Assembly (NCBI GenBank): GCA_029851415.1
Contig: CM056743.1
Location: 65,998,186 to 66,062,185 of the forward strand
From: Eretmocerus hayati
Lineage: Eukaryota; Arthropoda; Insecta; Hymenoptera; Aphelinidae
Direction of reading: 5' to 3'
DNA length: 64,000 nucleotides
Notes under the pieces: model-generated
The model's input: the letters and a program-made list of their open reading frames with translations, nothing else
What the model was told of the DNA's origin: nothing
The model's database searches: none
Position numbers and translations under genes: made by a program
Part shown: positions 1 through 9,079 of the stretch, in pieces
How positions within the stretch are numbered: position 1 is the first letter of the stretch
Layout: each line of letters starts with the position of its first letter

Positions 1-1
1 G

Positions 2-265
2 GACTCTGAAAGATGTGTTGGGAAAGGAATCACTAAATCGACATTGAGAAATAAGCTCAAGTTTTCAGATTACAAAAATTGTTTATTCAATCAAGATTCA
101 ATGTACATTGATCAAATCACTCTGAGATCAGAGAAGCATACTTTGTATTCCATCCGCCAGCGCAAGCTAGCTCTTTCACCAAGCGATGATAAGAGAATTA
201 TTCATAGCGATCATATACACACATCTGCGTATGGAGGTTATCGTTTGGAAATAAACGAGCTCTAA
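2..265 (+). CDS. DNA polymerase B, C-terminal end (partial)
   Basis: The frame is open from the window edge to a TAA at 263-265, giving 87 codons with no start in view. The segment has the layout I associate with the C-terminal tail of Polinton protein-primed family B polymerases: KGITKS followed by LKFSDYKNCLF, an IRS/RSEKH element, KLALSPSDDKR and a G-rich end. No catalytic polymerase motif is in view, so the call rests on tail similarity and on position beside the integrase. Its stop overlaps the integrase stop on the opposite strand by 4 nt, a tight convergent arrangement. Alternative: another conserved Polinton protein ending here. Confidence 0.65.
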   Translation, partial: DSERCVGKGITKSTLRNKLKFSDYKNCLFNQDSMYIDQITLRSEKHTLYSIRQRKLALSPSDDKRIIHSDHIHTSAYGGYRLEINEL

Positions 266-1215
266 CCAAGTATGTCAGAGCTCTTACACCAAGAAGTGTT
301 TTTCATACCGTACCACTTTACCAGCACCTGATTTCCTTTTCGCTTCAGAATTTTTTCGACAAGAAACACGTTTGGATCTCGCACGTGAGCGAGCTCTGCT
401 TCGTAGAAACATCCAGCAATCTTTTCTCTCTCATAATCTTCAAGCAGATACGTGGGTGGGTTGGTCTGCTGCACTCGATATATAGTAAACGTTTCTGCAC
501 TCCAGTTTGGCAGATATCCCTTGTCAAAGAGAGACTTGTATTTACTCACTCTCACAACACCGCCGACTTCGAACTTATATTTTCTCGGCATGCTCCTCGG
601 CGCATAAGTTGAGGATAACAGGTCTGCTTCAATTTGTCCTTGATTCTTAGTTTTTTGCCAAACCTGGACTGGTTTCATCTGAATTGTGCGATGGACTGAT
701 TCATTGTAGGATTTCATAACATCTTGTAGGATATCGATCCAAACGTATTTTCCTCTCAACGAGAATGGTTGATGAATTTTTGATTTCAAAGTCCTAATTA
801 CTCGTTCACATATACTAGCTTTTGAATTACTATAGGTGGAATACATATTAATATTATTGTCTTCTCTAACCAATTTCAAGAAGAATCTGTTATAAAATTC
901 TCGACCTTTGTCGACTTGTAAATTTTTTGGAACGATTTTTGCTCTGTCTAATATTTTTGTGAACGCAGCCGTGACTTCTACCCCAGTTTTAGACTTGATG
1001 GGCTTAGCCCACGAATATCTTGAAAAAACATCGATTACCACTAGAATATATTTGAAATCCTTGTTGTGACTTGCATATTGCATCATGATTGCCAAATCCG
1101 CTTGCCAAAGGTCATTAACAGAACGCACTTCCACACGACGACGAGGAAAATTTCTTCTAGCCGGAGCATGGAGCTCCTTCACGAGCTGACGCTTTTCTGC
1201 ACTGTATTTATCCAT
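262..1215 (-). CDS. Polinton integrase with C-terminal chromodomain
   Basis: This 317-residue protein has the rve (retroviral integrase) fold signature. Catalytic acidic residues are visible as D40 (in WQADLA), D102 (in QVDKGREF) and E137 (in ICERVIRTLK), giving D-x61-D-x34-E. An SH3-like region follows, and residues about 278-316 form a chromodomain-like segment (VFLVEKILKRKGNQVLVKWY). Such enzymes insert Polinton DNA into the host genome, and the chromodomain probably guides chromatin targeting. The ATG at 1213-1215 is chosen because the protein begins with the usual basic LVKELH...ARR lead-in. The ORF is intact, unlike several neighbours. It overlaps the upstream coiled-coil ORF by 8 nt. 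Confidence 0.93.
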   Translation of the reverse strand: MDKYSAEKRQLVKELHAPARRNFPRRRVEVRSVNDLWQADLAIMMQYASHNKDFKYILVVIDVFSRYSWAKPIKSKTGVEVTAAFTKILDRAKIVPKNLQVDKGREFYNRFFLKLVREDNNINMYSTYSNSKASICERVIRTLKSKIHQPFSLRGKYVWIDILQDVMKSYNESVHRTIQMKPVQVWQKTKNQGQIEADLLSSTYAPRSMPRKYKFEVGGVVRVSKYKSLFDKGYLPNWSAETFTIYRVQQTNPPTYLLEDYEREKIAGCFYEAELAHVRDPNVFLVEKILKRKGNQVLVKWYGMKNTSWCKSSDILG

Positions 1216-1531
1216 GAATGCTCACTCCTCTTTCCAAGCCTCCGACTTTGAATTCGACTACTTTCAGCCGCTTAAAGAAACCGCCTGAGCCCATGTCTTG
1301 TTCCAATTTACTCACTCTTTCTTCAACTGATTTCAATTGCTTGAAACACTCGTTCAAACGGTAATTAATTTGAAATAGACTTTTCGATAGATTTTCCTCG
1401 TTTTCTCCTAATTTTCCATATAGATATTTCAAGGTTCTCTTCAAATTTCTTTGTTTCAAACTGATCTGAGCGATAGCTCTTTTGTGAGAATATTCTGTTC
1501 CAAAGCTTCTACCAAATTCATCGATATTCAT
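1208..1531 (-). CDS. small coiled-coil protein of unknown function
   Basis: This 107-residue ORF from the ATG at 1529-1531 is rich in K, E, L and N. It has heptad-like spacing from about residue 30 to 80 (LKRTLKYLYGKL, then FKQLKSVEERVSKLEQD), which suggests a coiled coil. A glycine-rich patch (DMGSGGFFKR) follows. It lies directly upstream of the integrase and overlaps its start by 8 nt, which suggests a shared transcript. I recognise no family. It could be a structural or scaffolding protein of the Polinton virion, but nothing in the sequence proves this. Confidence 0.55.
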   Translation of the reverse strand: MNIDEFGRSFGTEYSHKRAIAQISLKQRNLKRTLKYLYGKLGENEENLSKSLFQINYRLNECFKQLKSVEERVSKLEQDMGSGGFFKRLKVVEFKVGGLERGVSIHG

Positions 1532-1623
1532 GACTGACTCAATTGAGACATATAACAGTCATTTTATAGCTATCAGAGGAGTGGGGTAAATGATGAAATG
1601 TGAAATAATTTTTAGTTAATTTA

Positions 1624-2190
1624 TTATTCATGATCTATCCGAGGCGCATTACATATGATATGTGATAAAAATTCTACAGTTCTCAGAGCACATCGAAATG
1701 TTTCATTGTCATGATGATCACAATCAGAATATTCACGTTCCATTGACCAATAATCATCTGAAGCACATTCGTATTCTTCGTAAATATTTATCACATGAAA
1801 ATTAGGATCATGAACAAAATAATTTGGAAGAAATTCTTTGACCCATTTTTTTTCTCATCAGAATTCACGTAAACAAATGTCATTTTTCCATTATCACACG
1901 TTCTTCTCACAATTCTATCCGCAATCGATAGTCTCTCGTTCCATAATACATCTCCATCACTCCATTTAAATCCATGTAAATTGTGATATACATATCTAGC
2001 ATGCCTGTTGTCTCTATAATCTAGTTCCATAAAATGAAAAGGTGGTCTGATGGTGTAGCATTCCTTCACTCTTGTCTCTAGATTGAAAATTGCAACTTCT
2101 TTTGGAATGAAACATTTCTCTTCACCAATCTAGAATCCTTGCAAATCGATGAAAAGATGATTACTCGGGTGGCTCAATTCTTCAGATTCC
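1624..2190 (-). pseudogene. decayed small conserved Polinton protein
   Basis: The recognisable core runs through 1,791-2,129 (IKPPF-like TIRPPFHF, then HGFKWSDGDVLW) and continues in the next frame after the A8 run near 1,850, where removal of one A restores reading to a stop at 1624-1626. The downstream part has a C...C..H......CAL..V pattern. Upstream, an in-frame TAG at 2130-2132 interrupts the frame, which otherwise reads back to about 2,190. The combination of PPF, HG..W.DGD and the late Cys/His/CAL element matches, as far as I recall, an uncharacterised protein seen in many insect Polintons. Function is unknown; I would not call it a nuclease on this evidence. Confidence 0.55.
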
Positions 2191-2192
2191 TA

Positions 2193-3400
2193 TTAAACCA
2201 GCTTATGAGTGATATTCGTCATTGGATTATAACGAATGATTTTGTCATGCAAAATCAAGCAATAAGCCGACGTATTTTTTGGTATATTTCCTTTACACTC
2301 AAATTCGATGCGCAAATCTACTGACGAATGCTTCAGCGTATCATTCTGTCTTGAGCAATCAATTACAATTACAGGAGCAAGCTTACAATAATCACTGATA
2401 AGAGTGCAACTTGACTGTCCTGAACATTGTAGTAAGATTTCCTGAACGATGCAAACATATGATAGAGAAGAGAGACTTGTTTATTTGCAACAAAGTCGAC
2501 AGAGAGATTTTCTGCAGGATATTGTTCAGAATTCAGATATACTTTGAAACTGGTGAGCTTACAATGGTCAAAATGAGTGGTAGTCACTTTTTTGTTTTGC
2601 TTGCGACCAGTTTGGAAAGCTAATATGATGAATCGAGGCTTTTCCAAGTTATTGGAGGATCTAACTGACCAAACATGTTTATCAGTTTCCTGTAAAAAAG
2701 GAAAATCTAAAATTTCCCAGCTCCGGAAAAACAGGGTGATGAAAACCCCGCGATCCACCGTCTTAAGCATATTGAGCTCTTCTAAATCGTTTAGAATCAA
2801 AAATGGCGTGCACCATGTTATCTCTTGGATAGTGATTCCAGGTTCGCATTCATTATGCGTCACAACCACAGCGTCATAATCCGACTTGGATCGAATGAGA
2901 ACCAGCTCATGTTTTGAGTAAATCACTATTTTCTTATAATTTTCGCAAAAACCAAAAATTCTTTTCAATGGAATGCAGAAATCGAAGACATAGTTAGTTT
3001 TATCTACATTGTAGTCTCCCAAGTTCCAACAAGCGTGAGATAGAGATTTCTCTTCTGCTCGAGAGATTGAAAGATAACTTTTGAGCAAAGTTGTCAGCCC
3101 AACGTGCTTACAAGAGTCTATGCAGAAACCGTTCAATAGATAGTGCTATTCCGCAAACAGATATAATGCAAAATTGTTCACGCATGTGATGCTCGCGTCT
3201 TTGTCGAAAGCGATTTTACCAGTTAAATGTAAATAGCTCTCACTTGGGAGCACTAGCATATCTTGAGATTGAATAGCAATTCTAACTTCATCACTCTTAT
3301 TATAGCTATGAGGAGTATATGGATTGAAAAATCTTACATCTTTTTTAACGATGCGCTCGTCGACTTGTGGATTAGCAGAAATGTCAAGAGCGTCCTCCAT
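2193..3400 (-). pseudogene. Polinton major capsid protein (double jelly roll-like), broken
   Basis: The N-terminal part (ATG at 3398-3400) contains the characteristic FFNPYTPHSYNKSDEVRI, IQSQDMLVLPSESYLHLTG and VNNFALYLF blocks of insect Polinton capsid proteins. An in-frame TAG at 3146-3148 interrupts it. The same frame then continues for 255 codons with IPLKRIFGFCENYKKI and KHELVLIRS. A second lesion, a frameshift near 2,395-2,400, moves the C-terminal 60 or so residues to another frame ending at 2193-2195. Total length is about 400 residues. The protein would build the capsid shell. Two lesions make this copy nonfunctional unless read through. Confidence 0.8.
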
Positions 3401-3575
3401 TCTTCCGTACTTTGAATCCCAATGAGCGTAGAAATCGAACGTGTGCAGGAGTCAATGGAATTTTATGAGAAGATCTAGCTGATCGTGGAGTTTTATGCAA
3501 AGAACGTGCTTTGACAGGAGGTGAATGGTGAATGACTGGGGTGAATGAGTAGCCACTGTTATTATAGTCAATCAT
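3384..3575 (-). CDS. short basic ORF between penton and capsid genes
   Basis: This 63-residue ORF starts at an ATG overlapping the penton stop (ATGA, 3572-3575) and ends 17 nt inside the capsid gene. The sequence is basic with many S and H, and ends with LTPAHVRFLRSLGFKVRK. A short ORF with a similar final block sits just upstream of the capsid gene in other insect Polintons, as I recall. Its role is unknown; it could be a DNA-binding core peptide or a capsid cofactor. The overlapping termination and start suggest translational coupling or a compact polycistronic layout. Confidence 0.55.
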   Translation of the reverse strand: MIDYNNSGYSFTPVIHHSPPVKARSLHKTPRSARSSHKIPLTPAHVRFLRSLGFKVRKNGGRS

Positions 3576-4303
3576 CGTCGTTTTCTAAGATGAACCTGTA
3601 AATTTATTGGCTCTCCTCCAAAGTCGATTAATTTTCCGTCTTGATTACAAATTCTTACGCTTATATGATCAATCAGATGCACGTGAACTGGATAATATAT
3701 TCTATCTGTTGGCACTATATCAATGGAGTATCCTGTTGGAACCAGTAACGGGAACTCGAAAAGCATGTGACTTTCAACCCCGTCTCGGTATGAACCAGAA
3801 ATGATGTTGCACTCTAGTCTAATCACTGATATATTTTTGATTTTGATTAGTTCGCTGGATGTATGCCAGATACGAGCTTTCAAAATTTTCCAAGCTTTGT
3901 GCTCACTAGAAAATCCTAAAACAGATCCAATACTTTGAGGCCGTGAGAAATCCATGTCATAATATGAATATAATTCTACATATAGAGTCACTTTGTTAGC
4001 TCGAAGCGAGAATGGATATTCATCAGCTTTCAAAGTTTGCTTTTTGACCTTGGTGTGATGATTAACTAACACTTGGCGTAATAATTCTTCCAAATCTTCT
4101 AGCTCGTAAGATCCTCGTGGTATGGGAAAAACTTGATCCTCGTAATGGAATTGATTGTTGCTAGAATCAACGTTGCTTATTGAATTAACGACTGTGAAAT
4201 TAACTAATCCAAGTTCATAGTTTTCACTGTTTGCGTCAACGTTTGGAGTAACACTGGTGCTGAGATTTGATTCAACGCCTGATATGGAATAAGTTCGAGA
4301 CAT
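3572..4303 (-). CDS. minor capsid (penton-like) protein
   Basis: The best start is the ATG at 4301-4303 (MSRTYSISG), giving 243 residues; the frame is open a little further upstream without an ATG. Recognisable blocks are YELGLVNFTVVNSISNVDSSNN, split here as ELGLVNF and NSISNVDSSNN, then IPRGSYELEDLEELLRQ and a C-terminal IDFGGEPINLQVHLRKR. These match the single jelly roll penton proteins of insect Polintons. It would occupy capsid vertices. The ORF is intact. It is followed with 4-nt overlap by the short basic ORF and lies just downstream of the protease gene. Confidence 0.78.
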   Translation of the reverse strand: MSRTYSISGVESNLSTSVTPNVDANSENYELGLVNFTVVNSISNVDSSNNQFHYEDQVFPIPRGSYELEDLEELLRQVLVNHHTKVKKQTLKADEYPFSLRANKVTLYVELYSYYDMDFSRPQSIGSVLGFSSEHKAWKILKARIWHTSSELIKIKNISVIRLECNIISGSYRDGVESHMLFEFPLLVPTGYSIDIVPTDRIYYPVHVHLIDHISVRICNQDGKLIDFGGEPINLQVHLRKRR

Positions 4304-4349
4304 GACTGAGTACAAGAACAATCAGAGCTCAATTTATGAATTTTTTCCT

Positions 4350-4694
4350 TCAAAATTGTAAACAAAGTTGTCCACAATTGCTCTGATTATACGTTTGCCT
4401 AGGTATGCGATTACATGTGATTTGACAATCGGGACAAGTATTAAGAAAATACTTAACCAGCTCATTTGGAGGGGTTAAGCCGGAAAACGGGTCGAAATAT
4501 TTCACTACCTTACCTACTTCACTCCATGCACACCAATGCGTGCCTTTGCTATTCAAGCTAGCCAAGCTAAGCACATCACATTCACGAGGCAATGGTGAGC
4601 GTGGGAGCCCGTCTCGCGCGTAAACACCTCTGAAATATTTGATACCTTTCGCCGCTTCCATAATCTCTTTTCCGCTCATACCTTTGCTCTGCAT
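4350..4694 (-). CDS. adenain-like cysteine protease (maturation protease)
   Basis: A 114-residue ORF from the ATG at 4692-4694. Catalytic features in order are His53 in GTHWCAW, Asp68 in KYFDPFSG, Gln100 and Cys107 in RQTYNQSNCGQLC. The Gln-to-Cys spacing of 7 is the same as I recall for the adenovirus protease. The enzyme would cleave capsid precursors during virion maturation. It is short, as is usual for Polinton versions. Its start lies inside the 3' part of the PLA2-like ORF, and the penton gene follows closely, consistent with a single late transcription unit. The active-site residues are all present. Confidence 0.85.
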   Translation of the reverse strand: MQSKGMSGKEIMEAAKGIKYFRGVYARDGLPRSPLPRECDVLSLASLNSKGTHWCAWSEVGKVVKYFDPFSGLTPPNELVKYFLNTCPDCQITCNRIPRQTYNQSNCGQLCLQF

Positions 4695-5313
4695 TTTCTC
4701 GACTTGGACTTTTTTTTAAGCCCGCACCTCTTTTATACATGTAAGGATTCAGATAAATCCCTTTACCAGCTTTTTCAAGTGCTCTATTATGACGTGATAG
4801 CTCCTCCAATTTCTTACGATTGGTGCGCATATCACCGACAGATTTTACTACGTTGGCTGCACCCGTTGCGAGCGCGGAAAGAGCTGCGATAGTGGGTAGA
4901 GCCGGTAGGAATCCACCTCTGCGAGCTAATATCAACTCTCTCTTCTTCTTGCTGCGGACTGCTCGCTTCTTTTTCTTCATATCCATACCTCGTTGTCGTT
5001 TGATTTTCATGATTTTAGCTACGGCTTTGGCTGCCAGCCGCTCAGAAAAAGATGCGTCTTGTGCAGAAGCACGTGACTCAGCTGCACTTTGCAGTCGCGC
5101 GTCCGCTTGATGTCGTTTTCCAAGATCTTCATGCAATAAATAATCTATGTCATGCCTGAGACAGCTGGAATCTAATAAATTTTTAGGCTTGTCACCTCGC
5201 TCTAATCTCTCCTTCAATCTTGTACCAGGTCCACAGAAGTTGTATCCAGGTAGATGAAGCTCGAATGGTAGATTATTAATGAGTTTGTCAACGAAGCCGT
5301 TCCCTCTCTGCAT
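4582..5313 (-). CDS. phospholipase A2-like minor virion protein
   Basis: Residues 20-62 contain the PLA2 calcium loop (YNFCGPGT, 24-31) and the catalytic His-Asp pair (CLRHDIDY, 51-58), as in parvovirus VP1 N-terminal domains. A strongly basic stretch (about 105-125), a hydrophobic GGFLPALPTIAALSALATGA segment (about 133-152) and a GKGIYLNPYMYKRGAGLKK tail follow. Such a protein could breach endosomal membranes during entry. The last part of the ORF is probably out of frame: one extra A in the A8 run near 4,720 would end the protein at 4676-4678, just inside the protease gene. So this copy likely has a shifted C-terminus. Confidence 0.75.
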   Translation of the reverse strand: MQRGNGFVDKLINNLPFELHLPGYNFCGPGTRLKERLERGDKPKNLLDSSCLRHDIDYLLHEDLGKRHQADARLQSAAESRASAQDASFSERLAAKAVAKIMKIKRQRGMDMKKKKRAVRSKKKRELILARRGGFLPALPTIAALSALATGAANVVKSVGDMRTNRKKLEELSRHNRALEKAGKGIYLNPYMYKRGAGLKKSPSRENAEQRYERKRDYGSGERYQIFQRCLRARRAPTLTIAS

Positions 5314-5407
5314 GCATACTAATCATTCAAACTATCTCGCGAAACTGAACACGTGATCGATTGCTACATATTCATATTGTCACCTCATCATCAATTCAGT
5401 AGTCATC
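5314..5407. promoter_or_regulatory. divergent intergenic region between late minus- and plus-strand genes
   Basis: These 94 bp separate the PLA2-like gene (minus) from the ATPase gene (plus), so promoters for both directions must lie here or inside the genes. The stretch contains TCATCATCAATTCAGTAGTC just before the ATPase ATG, which includes TCAGT initiator-like bases. I see no clear TATA box. The promoter assignment is inference from gene layout. Confidence 0.4.
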
Positions 5408-6183
5408 ATGCGATTCATTGAGCAAAAAGAGGGGATATCTGTCTTCAATCTGGATAATTGCGAAGAGGACAAAGTCAAGGGTAAACATGGTAAGCTACTT
5501 CCGTGCAACCTGCGAGCATTATTCATTGGTTCGAGTGGCTGTGGAAAAACGAATGCGCTGCTGTCATTAATCTTTGCACCGAATGGATTAGCATTTGAAA
5601 ATATATATCTATACTCTAAGAGCTTGGATCAAGCAAAGTACCGTCTCTTGAAGGCTGTAATGAATGAACTATCGGACGACGGTATGAATTTTCATGAATC
5701 GACAAACAGTGAAGAAATAATCGATCCTAAAGATGCGAAACCGAATTCCATCCTCATTTTCGATGACGTTGCTCATCGAAACTATCCTTTATTGCTACCT
5801 CACTTTTGCATATCGAGACACTTTGGATTGGATGTTTTCTTCCTTACACAATCCTATACGAGTGCACCGAAAAAACTATGTCGAGATAATTTGAACTTTT
5901 TAGTCATTTTCAATGTCGACGACACAACTCTTCGAGTAATCATTCTCACGTTAATTCTGATATGAGTTAGAAAGAATTCAAATCCATGTGTGCAGCTTGT
6001 TGGTCAGCTGGTAGATATAATTTCTGTGTAATTGACAAGACATCTCCAAAGAATGAAGGGAGGTATAGAAAAAATTATGATACATTCATAACATTCGATC
6101 AGTCTGACTGTGAGCGTCAAAATGGTGAGACCAAAAGCGCAACCCGTGAAGAGAGTGCTCCTAAACAAAGAAGAAAAAACTGA
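5408..6183 (+). pseudogene. A32/FtsK-type genome packaging ATPase, frameshifted
   Basis: The first 185 codons hold a Walker A loop (GSSGCGKT, residues 41-48) and Walker B strand (SILIFDD, about 113-119), followed by a QSYTSAPK block (sensor-like region). This is the arrangement of the Polinton/adenovirus-class packaging ATPase that pumps DNA into capsids. A frameshift near 5,930-5,940 diverts the first frame to a premature stop at 5965. The correct continuation carries a further in-frame TAG at 5968-5970, then reads on (EFKSMCAACWSAGRYNFCVID) to 6183. The gene is therefore broken twice near its C-terminus, though the nucleotide-binding core is intact. Confidence 0.85.
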
Positions 6184-7279
6184 AACTAAGAAAAAAAGAG
6201 GAAAAACTGAGATAGCGAAGCAGATAGCTAAAGCTTCATCAGCAATTCGCAAAAAAAGCAGTGCTCTCAAGCTCACAAAAATGAGTAATCGTGGAGAAGT
6301 TATGGGAAATTTACAACCACTCGAGCAGCCTTTGGAAAAATTGGTTAGTCAACAAGAGAAGATGATCGACGTAGGAAAACTGAAAAATGAGCCAGTTGAT
6401 GAAATGATGGAAGGCGAAGATAGTAAGAGTAGCGAGGAAGGATTGAAAATAATGGAAATTCCGAGACGATCCAGTTTCAATGAAGAACGTTCAAACGCGA
6501 GCATATCTAAGCCTCGGCCTTCATCTCCCTTTCAACGTCCAAAGAAAACTAGGAGCCGGCAGTATGTGGAAGAAGTATTTTCCACTCATAATGATTCTGA
6601 TAACATCGAGGAACAGTCTCTCGAGCAGTCTCTTCATCAAATCGTGGAAAATCCACGAGAGTGGACAAATTTCCAAGATTCTTTGCATAAAGATTTAGGA
6701 GCATTGTCACTTCGTTATCTCTCAGATTTTATCAAAGGAAATAAGGGTATAGATCTAACGAGCGGACCCTATTATTCAGATAATCAATTAATGTTAGGTA
6801 ATTTATCTATGGATTTCGATCAGAATAATGATATGATACTCTTAGGAAAAGAACATGTTGTACAACCGTCAGTTGGAATTTACGAATTGATTTTCAAAGA
6901 CAAGCCTCAAAACTATAAATCGCATGATCTCATGAGGTACAAGAAAATTTTAGAATGGACTAGTGCCCACCGACGAGATCATGATCCTACAAAAAGAATC
7001 ATCAGTTCGAAGAGTGAAAAATATAAAACCATTATTGCCCCTCTTTTCAAAAATCAAACAGGCTCTGGACTGCAAAAAATAGTGAAAAATATAGAAAACA
7101 GTGATACTATGACGCTCCACAACTCTAAATCACAGGAATATGTTTGGTGGGATGATGCAAATGAGCTTTGTACACGTCTAGATCTTTGCCTTCGCTCTAT
7201 CCAGGCTGGGAATGAATCAACCCGCAATGGGGTGATCTCTATGATAAAAGAGCTACGCGAAGCAGGTTTCATCCTATAA
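6122..7279 (+). CDS. DUF8207-type Polinton protein
   Basis: The first ATG in frame is at 6122 (MVRPKAQ), giving 385 residues. The N-terminal 170 residues are lysine- and serine-rich and probably disordered. The C-terminal half has YYSDNQLMLGN, GIYELIF, AHRRDHDPTKRI, YVWWDDANELCTRLDL and AGNESTRNGVISMIKELREAGFI. This block is what I recall as DUF8207, frequent in insect Polintons. Function is unknown; a structural or core role is possible because it sits with virion genes. The start overlaps the decayed ATPase tail. An AATAAA at 7279-7284 overlaps its stop. Confidence 0.75.
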   Translation: MVRPKAQPVKRVLLNKEEKTETKKKRGKTEIAKQIAKASSAIRKKSSALKLTKMSNRGEVMGNLQPLEQPLEKLVSQQEKMIDVGKLKNEPVDEMMEGEDSKSSEEGLKIMEIPRRSSFNEERSNASISKPRPSSPFQRPKKTRSRQYVEEVFSTHNDSDNIEEQSLEQSLHQIVENPREWTNFQDSLHKDLGALSLRYLSDFIKGNKGIDLTSGPYYSDNQLMLGNLSMDFDQNNDMILLGKEHVVQPSVGIYELIFKDKPQNYKSHDLMRYKKILEWTSAHRRDHDPTKRIISSKSEKYKTIIAPLFKNQTGSGLQKIVKNIENSDTMTLHNSKSQEYVWWDDANELCTRLDLCLRSIQAGNESTRNGVISMIKELREAGFIL

Positions 7280-7284
7280 ATAAA
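7279..7284 (+). terminator. AATAAA polyadenylation signal
   Basis: The hexamer AATAAA shares its first A with the TAA stop of the DUF8207-type gene, so the 3' untranslated region would be very short. It separates this gene from the coiled-coil gene that starts at 7347. Confidence 0.5.
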
Positions 7285-7346
7285 GGGAGCTAGTATTCGT
7301 AGGATCATTCCGTCTCGACAGTTCGAAGAGTACATATTCAGTGAAA

Positions 7347-8670
7347 ATGGAGAAAAACGCTCAGAATCTGAGGATCCTTGAGAAGGATGGATCCACAAGA
7401 CTACCATCGTCTACTTCACATCTATCTGGAACTGAAAATCATAAGAATGAGAATTTGTCTCATGATTTGGGAGCAAAACATGGAGAAAGAAGGTCGTCTA
7501 CATCGGATACCAGTGACCGAGAAGAGCGTGAAAAGGTGTACGATGCAGTAGGCGGTATGTATGCAAAATCATTATGCAAGCTCATTATACACTCGATTGA
7601 CTATAGATTATGTATGCAGGGAGCACTACTTCTGCGGAAGCAAAAGATGTGGTTCTCGCTCGTGACGAGCAGAATGGAGACAAGACTATTCTTGCACTCG
7701 ATGAAACAAGTTCCAAATTCATGGAAAATTTGGATGAAAATGAGACAAAGCTGATGGAGAAGCTAGCCTCATCATTTCATGCTATGGACGTGAATAGGTA
7801 TCATGTGAAGAATGAAATTGTCAGGAACACTCAGAAGATGAATGATAATTTTGATACTGTAAAATCTGAAATTCGATCTTTCACCACAAATATCAATCAG
7901 AAAGATTTGGCTCTTGAACAGCGAGAGCAATTACGTCAACAAGACATGGAAGATTTTACAGTCAAGTTCAAAAAGGATGAGATGCCCTTCACTGATGAGA
8001 AGAAAAGTTTGATTCAAAGTCAGGGAGACAATCTACATTTCAGAGGTCAGGTAATTAATTTGACTAAGGTATTCATGGATCATTCATCAGTTTCGGAAGA
8101 AAAATTGGACAAAATTGATGAATCGCTGATATGATGGATAGTATCCGAGATATGAAAAAATCAATCTCGAATCTGAAGGACGTATACTTGCGAATTAGCG
8201 ATGATTTTGTGGACCTCAAAGATTTTATGCATAAAGAGATAAATGGTGTACATTCCGTTGTAGCCGGTCATCTGACTACTGAAGTGATCGGTTTGAAAAA
8301 ATCTCACTACATTCTATCTGAGCGTTTCGAAAAAAATAGTGAGCACTATGATTTAAAATTTATGGAAAGTGCATCATTGGCTGATAGCATACTTGATCGT
8401 CAAGGGAAGACCAATAATAAGATAGTACAAATGAAAGAAGAATTAATGATAGGATACGAGGAGATAAACAACGTAGTTCAGGGTTTTGGTAAGAGAATGG
8501 AAGAATATAGACAAATGCTCGATCATCTCAGACAGAAACAGGAGAGAGAAGGAGCTGCAAAACAGCAACTGGAACGTAAAATTCAGCAAAACCATGTTGC
8601 CATCGAAAATGTCAATGCGAAAATTAATCACCTTGATAAAAACATACGCACTCGTGTTAGGATGGATTAA
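7347..8670 (+). pseudogene. long coiled-coil, fibre-like protein (spliced, one frameshift)
   Basis: Exon 1 runs from ATG 7347 to 7554 and encodes a charged, S/T-rich N-terminus. A candidate 65-nt intron joins it in frame to the ORF reaching 8134. That ORF and the next (8131-8670) are both dense in heptad-like K/E/L/N/D sequence (for example KLDKIDESL, MRDMKKSISNLKDVYLRIS written here in part as MKKSISNLKDVY, and NAKINHLDKNI). They meet at an ATGATGG overlap, most simply a 1-base frameshift in one gene. The whole would be about 420 residues, mostly coiled coil. I recognise no family. A fibre or tail-like surface protein is plausible but not shown. Confidence 0.5.
7555..7619 (+). other. candidate 65-nt intron (phase 1) in the coiled-coil gene
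   Basis: The donor is GTATGT at 7555-7560 after GGC G, and the acceptor is TATGCAG ending at 7619. A TTGACTATAG stretch just upstream could carry the branch point. Joining 7554 to 7620 keeps an open frame between two ORFs that otherwise do not connect. The phase (1) equals that of the leader intron at 9105-9164. Confidence 0.55.
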
Positions 8671-9079
8671 TCATGAGCTAAAGGCTAATTATCGTAGTTT
8701 TGTGTCGGACACTTGATGTATACATCCATATTCAATAAAGCATGCTATAGAATCCTTCTTGTCGTCAATGCAAAAGACTCACTTTGCATCGAGAACGAGT
8801 TGTGTCACTGCAATCTTCATTCAACGTCACCCTCCACCTCCGAACTTTGTGCAGAGGGGCTCTTGTTCTCATAAAAGCGTACGAATCATTCCATTTGTTC
8901 AGTGTTAATCCCTGTTCTATTGCGAGTATCTTTCTACTCGTGTTGCTGCTTCCAAGTCAAATCAGTATTTTCGAAAAGATATTTCAAACAGCCAACAATC
9001 TGCAAACTTGGAATAGTTGGAAATCAACTCATCGAAATCTTGACAGTCTTGTTGTGAAGTCAGTCATACCAGCTTCATA
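8671..9079 (+). other. intergenic stretch with polyadenylation signal
   Basis: AATAAA lies at 8734-8739, 64 bp after the coiled-coil stop. The remainder up to 9079 has an open frame (from 8784) that is hydrophobic and shows no family features. I treat it as the 5' flank of the small-ORF array. No clear TATA box was found. Confidence 0.4.
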
